A stretch of 64,000 bases of DNA from CAYNZV01 sp965217095. Lineage in GTDB: Bacteria > Latescibacterota > UBA2968 > UBA8231. A program made the translations under genes and the position numbers. The notes under the pieces were generated by a model, which was given only the letters and a program-made list of their open reading frames with translations, was not told the origin of the DNA and did not search any database. The stretch spans positions 3,596,001 to 3,660,000 of the forward strand of contig OZ244235.1 in the NCBI GenBank assembly GCA_965217095.1, read 5' to 3'. Shown here one piece after another: positions 55,047 through 62,930 of the stretch (the stretch's first letter is position 1; the number at the start of each line of letters is the position of its first letter).

Positions 55047-57153
55047 ATGGCCGTGATGAATACCCTCGGATCTAAAACTCTTTCCACCTTCCTTTCGTGT
55101 TGGTTCGCGATCTCTCTCTGTCTATGTGCGATGGCGTTTGCCCAAGAAGACGCGACACTCTTCTTGAGGGTCTCTCTTGGCGATGACAACCGTATACGAT
55201 TTGAAGTGCCGTCAACAGAGGACCAGTACCACATCCTCTACCACCGCCGAGAGATCGGTGACCCAGATTCCGAGAGCCCCGTCGCCATGCACTTCGGTAG
55301 CGCGGGAAGCGCAATGTTGACCGAGCCGCTGGGAATTGGTCCACCCACGGGGCTGTATCGCGTGGAGTCATACCGGCGCGCCCAGCCCGGAGACATCGAT
55401 GGTGACGGTCGGAGTGATGTGGAGGAGCTCGCCGACCTGACGGGGGCGTTGTCACCGCTCAATCCGGCGGACCCCATCGACTTCGTGAACGGCGTCGTTG
55501 CGATCGTGGATCGCCAGATGTTCCGAGACCTGTCTTACCAGGGGGTGGACGTCCTCATAGACACCCACCTGGAGGATCTCGAGTACGTGAAGTTCTATCT
55601 CCTGGATACGGAGAGCGACAACCCACAAGTCTACTTCATGAATACCGATACCCACCGGGCCCACAGAAGTTTCGCTACAGCTATCGGAATTCCGGGCGGG
55701 GGTGGCCGCGGTGGTCGTGGCCGAGGAGGTGGTCAACCAGGTGGCGGAGGTCAACCCGGTGGTCAGCAAGGTGGCGGTGTACAACCCGGCGGCGGTGCCC
55801 AGCCCGGTGGTCAACAAGGTGGTGGTGCTGGAGGCGGAAGCGAAAACGGAGGAGGAGCGACTCCAGGCCAAATGCGCGGCGAGATTATTTACCATCCCTT
55901 CCTCACCGCTCCGAATGGAAAAGGGGGAGTTTACCGGTTCGAGTTCGAACCGAACGATGCTTACTCCTTCGAAATCGTAGAGATGGCCTACGAGCTGCTG
56001 GCAGCCAACATGCCGGTTCTACGGAACAATCTCATGTATTATCCGATGCCGAATGCGGCGTTGCCGCGCTACCTGAACGAGAAGGCGCTCTACGACGTTT
56101 CGAGGGTGCCGATTCTGCTCGAAGAACAGATCTACGCCGATATCAGCTTCTTGCCATTGAATATAGCCGAAGGCTACGGCTTATTGCGGGTGATGGAGTT
56201 GGGCGAGCGCCCCAACTCGCGGGATATCGTCATCTACGAAGCCCTTCCCAACGAGATGCCGGGGGTGGGTGGTGTCATCTCAACCGTGCCGCAAACGCCA
56301 CTCTCTCACGTCAATCTGCGTGCCGCTCAGGACAATATCCCCAACGCCTATGTAGAGGGGGCGCTGGACAATCGCGACATATCCTCGTTGATCGGCAGCT
56401 ACGTCTATTTCAGAGTGAACGCGGACGGCTACGAGATCCGCGAAGCGACACTGGAGGAAGTGGAGGCACACTACGCCGACCGTCGGCCGGCCGAACCCCA
56501 GTTCGCCGAGCGCAACCTGTCGGTCATCGACTTTCACGCGCTCGACCAGATCGGCTTTGGGGATTCGAACGCCTTCGGTGTGAAGGCGGCGAATCTGGCT
56601 ACTCTGCGCAGCTTCGGATTCGCCGAAGGCGTTGTTCCCAACGGATATGGTCTGCCGTTTTATTTCTACGATGAGTTTATGAAGCACAATGGCTTCTACG
56701 CAACGGCGGCGGAGATGTTGGCAGACTCTCGATTTCAGACCGACACCGACCTGCGCGACGAGGTTCTAGGTCGCTTTCGTGACAACATCAAGGACGGGAC
56801 CATGCCGGACTGGATGATGGATGCCCTTACCGAGCTGCAGGCCTCGTTCCCAGAAGGGACCTCAATCCGCTGCAGGTCGAGTACGAACAACGAGGACTTG
56901 CCGGGCTTCAGTGGTGCTGGTCTCTACGATTCATATACGCAACATCCCGAGGAAGGACATCTCTCAAATTCGATCAAGCAAGTCTTCGCCAGTTTGTGGA
57001 ACTTCCGTGCTTTCGAAGAGCGGGAATTCTTCCGCATCGACCATTTCTCGGCAGCGATGGGGGTACTGCTGCATCCCAATTTCAGCGACGAGCTCGCCAA
57101 TGGCGTTGGGGTTACGGATGATCCTCTGTACCAGACCCGGGGTAACTACTATC
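55047..57153 (+). pseudogene. Secreted PEP/pyruvate-binding-domain protein, 5' part (interrupted by IS66)
   Basis: Without the insertion, 55047-57153 joins 58828-59138 in frame to an 805-residue protein. It has a signal peptide (FLSCWFAISLCLCAMAFAQ), an EF-hand/dockerin-like DIDGDGRSDVEELADL, and a Gly/Gln-rich linker (residues about 212-275). A PPDK-N-type region follows, with PLSHVNLRAAQ, GVKAANLATLRSFGFAEG and RCRSSTNNEDLPGFSGAG. That fold binds ATP and PEP/pyruvate in PEP synthases, yet this copy is exported. The insertion falls after GNYY. Confidence 0.85.
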
Positions 57154-58819
57154 GTAAGCGTTCAGTCCCGCACGGTGGGATCAATGGTTTGAGAAAGAAC
57201 TGTTCTGTTTCGGCGTTCGCTGGTATCTTGGAATCGGTTGGTTGGTCCGCACGTTTCTACGGGTACTGGCGACGCCGTGAATCAAGCCCCTCCATCGATC
57301 TCGGACAGCGACTGGCGACGCACGCCACAGGCGGTGCAGGCGCTGGTGGTCAACTTGCTGGATGCCATGGAGCGAGTCGCGCACCTCGAGCAGGTAGTGG
57401 AGCAACAGGCCGCGAGGATCGCGTCGCTGGAAACGGAGTTGGCGCGCCGAAAAGGACGGGGCAGTGGCGGCGCCAGGGCATCGTCGTCGGAGTCGGCCTC
57501 TCAAGCCTCGCGTCGCTCCGGCAAGCGGCGATCTTCGGGTCGGTCGCCGGGAGGTCAGCCGGGTCACGAAGGCCACGGTCGCTCGTTGGTGTCGGTGGAG
57601 CAGGTGGACGAGTTGGTGCCGATCAAGCCGAGCACGTGCCGCCGATGCGGTCAGGCGTTGTGCGGCGACGATCCCCATCCGCTGCGTCACCAGGAGGTCG
57701 TGATACCTCCGGTGCGAGCCCAGGTCATCGAGTATCAGTTCCATACCTTGCGCTGCCGGCATTGCTACACTCTGACCGAAGCGCCCTGGCCGGAGGGTGT
57801 GTCGCGCCGGACCTTCGGGCCCAGTGTGCAGGCCTGGGTCGGTTTGCTGTCGGGCGCCTACCGCTTGAGCAAGCGCAACATCGTCGCGCTGCTGTCCGAC
57901 GCCTTCGGCGTGCACCTGTGTCCGGGCACGGTCAGCCAGCTGGAACAAGAGGTGTCGGCGGCGATCGCCGAGCCCGTCGAAGCCGCGCGGGCTTACGTTC
58001 GCCAGCAGCCGACGGTCAACCTCGACGAGACCGGCTGGCGGGAGTGTCGCCTCCGGGCTTGGCTGTGGGTGGTGATCACAGCTGGGGTCTCGGTATTCGC
58101 CATTCGCCGGAGCCGCGGTCGGGAGGTCGTCGATGAGTTGCTCGGCGACGACAGCACCGCGATCGTCGGCTCCGATCGCTTCTCGGCCTACGGACATCTG
58201 CCAATGTCTCGCCGCCAAGTTTGTTGGGCCCATCTGCGGCGCACCTTTGAGGACTTCGTGGCGCGCGGCGGCGAGGCGGCCAGTGTCGGTCAGAAACTGC
58301 TGGAGTATACGGAGCAGCTGTTTACCTGGTGGCATCGAATCCGCGATGGCACCCTGCAACTGTCGAGCTTCCAGGTTTACGTCAGTCGCCATCTGCGCTT
58401 CCGGGTTCGTTTCGAACTCTGGTATGGGCAGCAGTTCGCCGACGCCAAGACGGCCGCAACCTGCGGCAATCTGCTCGCCATCGAGCCGGCCCTGTGGACC
58501 TTCGTGCGCAAGAACGGCGACGTCGAGCCCACGAACAACGCGGCCGAGCGCGGCCTTCGGCATGGAGTCCTGTGGCGCCTTACCAGCTTCGGCACCCACA
58601 GCCCCGACGGAAGCCGCTTCGTCGAACGGATGCTTACCGTGCGTGACACGCTGCGCCGACAGGAGCGCCACGTCCTCGACTATCTCACCACGGCTTGTTA
58701 CGCCGCCCTCTACCACCAGCCAGCTCCTTCGCTTCTACCCCAAGACACCGCAGTGTCGCGGTAAGCCCACCGGTTTCCTCTCTCTCCTGGCCGCATCACC
58801 CAGGGACCTGAACGGTTAC
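57154..58819 (+). mobile_element. IS66-family (single-transposase type) insertion sequence
   Basis: A 1666-bp element with ends GTAAGCGTTCAGTCCC and, from the right, GTAACCGTTCAGGTCCC. Both begin with the GTAA typical of IS66. It is flanked by a perfect 8-bp target duplication, CTACTATC, at 57146-57153 and 58820-58827. It carries only the large transposase and no tnpA/tnpB accessory genes, as in the ISBst12 subgroup. It lies inside the PEP/pyruvate-binding gene. Confidence 0.95.
57277..58764 (+). CDS. IS66-family transposase
   Basis: About 495 residues from the GTG at 57277 (a TTG at 57238 is an alternative). A coiled-coil lies at about residues 25-60, then a Lys/Arg/Ser-rich link, a zinc-binding CRRCGQALCG, and the catalytic core with TVNLDETGWR, VGSDRFSAYGH and NNAAERGLRHGV supplying the DDE residues. 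The frame is intact and the 8-bp duplication is still perfect, so the insertion is probably recent. Confidence 0.94.
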   Translation: MNQAPPSISDSDWRRTPQAVQALVVNLLDAMERVAHLEQVVEQQAARIASLETELARRKGRGSGGARASSSESASQASRRSGKRRSSGRSPGGQPGHEGHGRSLVSVEQVDELVPIKPSTCRRCGQALCGDDPHPLRHQEVVIPPVRAQVIEYQFHTLRCRHCYTLTEAPWPEGVSRRTFGPSVQAWVGLLSGAYRLSKRNIVALLSDAFGVHLCPGTVSQLEQEVSAAIAEPVEAARAYVRQQPTVNLDETGWRECRLRAWLWVVITAGVSVFAIRRSRGREVVDELLGDDSTAIVGSDRFSAYGHLPMSRRQVCWAHLRRTFEDFVARGGEAASVGQKLLEYTEQLFTWWHRIRDGTLQLSSFQVYVSRHLRFRVRFELWYGQQFADAKTAATCGNLLAIEPALWTFVRKNGDVEPTNNAAERGLRHGVLWRLTSFGTHSPDGSRFVERMLTVRDTLRRQERHVLDYLTTACYAALYHQPAPSLLPQDTAVSR

Positions 58820-58827
58820 CTACTATC

Positions 58828-59138
58828 TCAACACGCAGCTTGGGGAAGATCTGGTTACCAATCCGGATGCACAGTCGATTCCGGAGGAGATCCTTTTGAA
58901 CGCGAGGAACAGCAGCAGCTACACGATAGTGCGGCACTCGAACCAGATCGCCGACGGGGACCGCCTTATGGACGATCAATACCTGCAAGAAATCGGTCCA
59001 ATGATGAGCACGATACACAGCAATTTCGCCCGTCTCTACGACGTAAACGCTCAAGACCAGTTTTCCATGGAAATAGAGTACAAGATCACTGCGGAAGGCA
59101 GCTTAGCGATCAAACAGGCCAGGCCCTGGGTCTACTGA
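58828..59138 (+). pseudogene. PEP/pyruvate-binding protein, 3' part
   Basis: Continues the interrupted gene in frame after one target copy: LNTQLGEDLVTNPDAQSIPE, YTIVRHSNQIADGDRLMDDQ, and the closing FSMEIEYKITAEGSLAIKQ. This last segment corresponds to the end of the PPDK-N ATP-grasp domain. It has no start of its own. Confidence 0.85.
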
Positions 59139-59189
59139 TGAGATCGTACCTGTGCAGCGCCACGCTCGAGAGCCAGGGAACACTATCGT

Positions 59190-59945
59190 ATGAGCCTAAC
59201 ATTCTTCCTCCTGTCTATTTTGCTGTTGGGTTGCGGCAGCTCAACACCTACCGAACAGAAGACCACGTTTCCTCAACTGGAGTTGCTCTCCAGTCATAGA
59301 CTGGAGATGGCCGAGCCGTCGGGACTGACGCTGGGCGCCGGGGGCGCGGTTTTGTGGGCAGTGGGCAACAGCCCCGAACGCATCTACAGGCTGACAATAG
59401 ACGGGCAAGTGCTGGACACTCTGGTTTACGTCGGAGACGACCTAGAAGGAATCGCTTTCGATTCCCGAGATTCCACTTTGTGGGTCGTTGAGGAGGAGAG
59501 GCGCGAGGTTGTCCAGCTGGATAGGTCTGGCCAGGTTCTGAGGCGACATCGGATCGAACTTAGCGGACCGATAAATAATGGTCTGGAAGGTGTCGGCTTC
59601 GATGACCGAAACAGTCTCTACGTCCTGAACGAGAAAAATCCCGGCCTGTTCATTTCTCTGGACACCGATCTAACTATCAGCGATCAAACACCGCTGCACT
59701 TCGCCGATGATTATTCGGGCCTGGCGTACGATCGAAGGCGCGACAGTTTCTGGTTAACCAGCCATGAGGACTCGACCATGTACCTGTGGAGTTCGTCCAC
59801 CGGGGTAAGGGGATCGCTCAAGACACCCTTCGCCAAAATGGAAGGGGTGGCCATCGATGAAAACTCAGAACGCCTGTATGTCGTCAGCGAGATAGACCAC
59901 ACCCTCCACATGTACGCTCTTCACAACGATCCGAACGGGCAATAG
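59190..59945 (+). CDS. SdiA-regulated-like beta-propeller lipoprotein
   Basis: A 251-residue lipoprotein (lipobox LLLGCGSS at Cys15). The propeller repeats EPSGLTLGAGGAVLWAVGN, GDDLEGIAFDSRDSTLWVVE, NGLEGVGFDDRNSLYVLNEK and MEGVAIDENSERLYVV match the SdiA-regulated (YjiK/PF06977) family. Homologues are periplasmic or surface proteins of uncertain role. It follows the PEP-binding gene by about 50 bases and is convergent with the sulfatase. Confidence 0.83.
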   Translation: MSLTFFLLSILLLGCGSSTPTEQKTTFPQLELLSSHRLEMAEPSGLTLGAGGAVLWAVGNSPERIYRLTIDGQVLDTLVYVGDDLEGIAFDSRDSTLWVVEEERREVVQLDRSGQVLRRHRIELSGPINNGLEGVGFDDRNSLYVLNEKNPGLFISLDTDLTISDQTPLHFADDYSGLAYDRRRDSFWLTSHEDSTMYLWSSSTGVRGSLKTPFAKMEGVAIDENSERLYVVSEIDHTLHMYALHNDPNGQ

Positions 59946-60016
59946 CCGTTCCGTAGACAGCGCCCTCGAGCCGTGCCACCCATCTGGCCTCCTCTGTGTT
60001 GAATATCTTTCCGAGC

Positions 60017-61480
60017 TTAGCGCTTTACCTCGCGCTCCGGTCTCGGGACTTCCGGCCACGAATCGGGAATTGTTCCGAGCCATGCCTCCAGCTCCGCGGC
60101 AAGTCGGTGTTGCGCAGTCGCCGATTCCGGATCATCGATAAGATTGCGCGTTTCTCCTGGATCCTCGGGCAGTTTATACAGCTCGTCGCCGCCTCCGATG
60201 GTCGACACATACTTCCAGTCAGGGGTGCGCCAGCCGCGTAACGGTTCCGGCGTTTCGCCCCAATTGGATGAGTGGAACTCCAGCGCCAGGCCGTCACGCA
60301 CCGGTTCGTCGCCGCCTTCACATAGACTCCGAATATCCGTGCCCTGGATTTCACCAGGCGCCGTTCCGCCACACCAGCCGACGATGGTGGGAACCAGATC
60401 GACGTGCGAGACCAGGTGCTGCGTTCGGTGACCGGCAGCCAAACCACCGGGAGGCCGGACGAGCAAGGGTATGTTTACTAGCTCTTCGAACAGCGCCGAC
60501 CCTTTGAACAGTAGCCCGTGGCTCCCCAGCATTTCACCGTGGTCCGAAGTGAAAATCAGCAGCGTGTCATCTAGCTGGTCGGTGTCGATGAGTGCTTCGA
60601 GGACCGTGCCTACCAGGTGGTCCACGTAACTCACGGCACCGCAGTAGCCGGCCCACATGCTGCGAAGGTCGGCGTCGGTGAACTCATCCGCTGAGTGTAA
60701 TTGCCAGTCGTTCCGGTTGCGCAGAACGCGGGCGCCCGTGTCGCTCCTACAGGTTTCGGGCAATACCATATCGCCGGGATCGTACATGCCGTCGAACGGC
60801 CGTGGACAGGCGAACGGCGGGTGCGGTTCGTAGCAGGAGTAGACCAGGGCAAATGGCCGCTTTTCATTCGTTTGATTTCGAATAAAGGTCGCGGCCTGGG
60901 TGGCGTCCCGCATGGAGCGGTGAAAGGCCATGGGCAGCAACGAGCTGCCTACTCGTGTCCGCTGATCGTAGTCAGACTTGTCGATATCGTTCCCCTTCAG
61001 CTTGCCGCCCAACTCGACACCGATCTTGTCCGCAAATCTGAGCATGTCGTTCTGCTCCGGATGATCGACGTCGTAATCGTGGATGCCGGCCCGGGTGACG
61101 AAATCGGTGAAACCCCGGCGGTCGGCGCCAGTGCCCAGATGCCATTTCCCGGCGTAGGCGCAGGTGTAGTCGAGCGGTTTGAGGTGATCGGCCAGCACCT
61201 TGACGCCGGGAAACATGCCGATCTCGTTGGAGATGGGGCGTTCCTGGTAGTTAGCCACCATGCCGGTGGCGTGGGGGTAGAGGCCGGTGAGAATGGAAGA
61301 CCGGGCCGGCGAGCACATGGGCGTTGTGCAGAAGGCTCGATCGAAACAGGAGGAGCTTTCCAGTAGCCACTCGAGGTGGGGCGTGCTGATGGGAAGGCGC
61401 CGGGTGCCGGGCATGGTATCGGCGCGCTGCTGGTCGCTGACGATCAGCACGACATTGGGTTTTTTACTGGAAGCGGGCAC
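60017..61480 (-). CDS. Sulfatase (type I, formylglycine-dependent)
   Basis: A 487-residue sulfatase. Metal-binding is in VVLIVSDQQRADTMPG, the modified cysteine is Cys56 in the CSPAR signature (CxPxR), and later metal residues are in LLIFTSDHGEMLGSHG. No signal peptide is visible, so it may act in the cytoplasm. The DQQRADT motif resembles choline-sulfatase and algal-polysaccharide sulfatase branches. A formylglycine-generating enzyme is needed and is not in the window. It divides the plus-strand genes of the IS-bounded segment. Confidence 0.93.
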   Translation of the reverse strand: MPASSKKPNVVLIVSDQQRADTMPGTRRLPISTPHLEWLLESSSCFDRAFCTTPMCSPARSSILTGLYPHATGMVANYQERPISNEIGMFPGVKVLADHLKPLDYTCAYAGKWHLGTGADRRGFTDFVTRAGIHDYDVDHPEQNDMLRFADKIGVELGGKLKGNDIDKSDYDQRTRVGSSLLPMAFHRSMRDATQAATFIRNQTNEKRPFALVYSCYEPHPPFACPRPFDGMYDPGDMVLPETCRSDTGARVLRNRNDWQLHSADEFTDADLRSMWAGYCGAVSYVDHLVGTVLEALIDTDQLDDTLLIFTSDHGEMLGSHGLLFKGSALFEELVNIPLLVRPPGGLAAGHRTQHLVSHVDLVPTIVGWCGGTAPGEIQGTDIRSLCEGGDEPVRDGLALEFHSSNWGETPEPLRGWRTPDWKYVSTIGGGDELYKLPEDPGETRNLIDDPESATAQHRLAAELEAWLGTIPDSWPEVPRPEREVKR

Positions 61481-61580
61481 GGTGTTAGGCTATTCCGCGC
61501 CGCGAACCTCGAGCGCTATGGCAGCGACGGAGGAGAATCGATGTACCATCTAAAAAGGTGACGGTTTCGGTCATGGCGCG

Positions 61581-62117
61581 ATGCTCGATTATTTGAGCCC
61601 TTTTCTTCTTTCCCAGTTACTGGCGACCGTATCTTTCGGATTGGGTCTCGCATCCTATCAGTTCAAAACCAGGCGCAAGATTCTCCTATGTATGGTCGCC
61701 AGCAATTTCTTCAACGCGTCGCACTTCTTCCTTCTGGCGAGGCCCGGACCCGCGGCGTTGTTGCTCGTCACCGGAATTCGCTACTCGGTGGCGACCGTCA
61801 CCACCAACCGCAAGGTGATGGTCCTCTTCCTGCTGGTTACAATCGGTGTTTTTCTCGGCTCCGCTACGAACCTGCTGAGCCTGCTGCCTTGCATAGGCAC
61901 GTTGATCACCACCTTTGGCAGTTTCCAAACCGACGATCGCAGACTTCGCCTCATTCTAATGGTGGGCAACGCCATGTGGACGGTGCACAACATTCTTGCC
62001 GGGACTCCCGTGGGCGCGATCATGGAAGGTTCGTTTCTAACCAGCAATATTGTAGGATACTGGCGTTATTACTATAACAAAGGCGGCGCGCAGCGGCTCG
62101 TGCGCGATGATGAGTAG
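61581..62117 (+). CDS. YgjV-family inner-membrane protein
   Basis: A 178-residue protein with about six membrane helices (LLATVSFGLGLASYQFKTR, FFNASHFFLLARPGPAALLL, TLITTFGSFQTDDRRLRLIL, NIVGYWRYYY). The GMRY-like, QTD and WxxxNI positions match the YgjV family of unknown function. The 3' end is 9 bases from the convergent tauD-like gene. No regulatory element is visible. Confidence 0.82.
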   Translation: MLDYLSPFLLSQLLATVSFGLGLASYQFKTRRKILLCMVASNFFNASHFFLLARPGPAALLLVTGIRYSVATVTTNRKVMVLFLLVTIGVFLGSATNLLSLLPCIGTLITTFGSFQTDDRRLRLILMVGNAMWTVHNILAGTPVGAIMEGSFLTSNIVGYWRYYYNKGGAQRLVRDDE

Positions 62118-62126
62118 CCTGCCCGC

Positions 62127-62912
62127 TCAGCACGGTCGCCCGCCGATAACCGTGGTGCGGTGCATGTAGCGGTCCTCTTCGTAATCCGCAACCGCGTAAT
62201 GCATGGTGCAGCGGTTATCCCAGATCACAAGGTCCCCTCTTTTCCAGCGATGGCGAAAGACGAACTCGGGTTGGGTGCTGTGTCCGTAGAGAAACTCCAG
62301 GAGGAGTTGGCTCTCCGCTGGGTGCAACCCCACCAGGTGGGATGTGTTGCCCGGGTTGACGAAGAGGCATTTGCGCCCAGTTTCGTCGTGGGTGCGCACC
62401 ACCGGATGCTCGCTGCTGTTCTGGCCTTCCAGGTCTTGCTGTTCAATGTTTTCATGCGTGAACCCGACCGCCGTGTTTACAGCGAAGTCGTGCCGGGCTT
62501 GTAGGCCACCCAGAAATCGCTGCATAGGTGCCGAAAGGCTTTCGAAGGCGCGGTACATATTGGCAAATAAGGTGTCGCCGCCTAGCGGCGGGACTTCGAT
62601 AGCGTACAGCAGGGAAACCATAGCGGGCCGGGGCCGAAACGAAACGTCCGAATGCCAGTAGTTGCCAGCGCGGTCTCGGCCCTGCGGTTGACCGTCGACG
62701 ATCTTGTTGGACGCTCTGAAAATCTGCGGATGGCCGGGTAGCAAATATTTGGTGACAGTATCCTGCAGCTGTTCGCGGTCGCCGAACAGCTCACCGAAGC
62801 GGCGACTGAAATCGATGTGCTCTTCCGGTGTCAGCTGCTGGTTGCGCAAAACGAGCACGCCGTCGTTTTCGCACAGGGCACGGCGAACCTCCGCGAAGCT
62901 TTCATCGCTCAT
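62127..62912 (-). CDS. TauD/TfdA-family dioxygenase, 5'-truncated by IS1380
   Basis: The remaining 261 residues have the Fe(II)/2-oxoglutarate oxygenase motifs: NYWHSDVSFRPRP (HXD), LFANMYRAFESLS, and GDLVIWDNRCTMHYAV (distal His and downstream Arg). The family normally starts about 25-30 residues earlier. Upstream of ATG 62912 the frame reads LDVAKS, the end of the usual GxDLa segment, and then enters the IS through a TAA. So the first 25 or so codons have been removed, and the ATG used here is a relic start. Confidence 0.85.
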   Translation of the reverse strand: MSDESFAEVRRALCENDGVLVLRNQQLTPEEHIDFSRRFGELFGDREQLQDTVTKYLLPGHPQIFRASNKIVDGQPQGRDRAGNYWHSDVSFRPRPAMVSLLYAIEVPPLGGDTLFANMYRAFESLSAPMQRFLGGLQARHDFAVNTAVGFTHENIEQQDLEGQNSSEHPVVRTHDETGRKCLFVNPGNTSHLVGLHPAESQLLLEFLYGHSTQPEFVFRHRWKRGDLVIWDNRCTMHYAVADYEEDRYMHRTTVIGGRPC

Positions 62913-62930
62913 GGACTTGGCGACATCTAG

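Noticed and set aside
55680..55870. Short tandem GGTGGTCAACCAGG-type repeats as a CRISPR or VNTR array
   Set aside because: The units encode an in-frame Gly/Gln/Pro-rich protein linker, vary in length, and have no spacer-repeat structure. No CRISPR array or cas gene is seen anywhere in the window.
57181..58716. A 511-codon minus-strand frame inside the IS66 element
   Set aside because: It mirrors the transposase gene, which has clear catalytic motifs on the plus strand.
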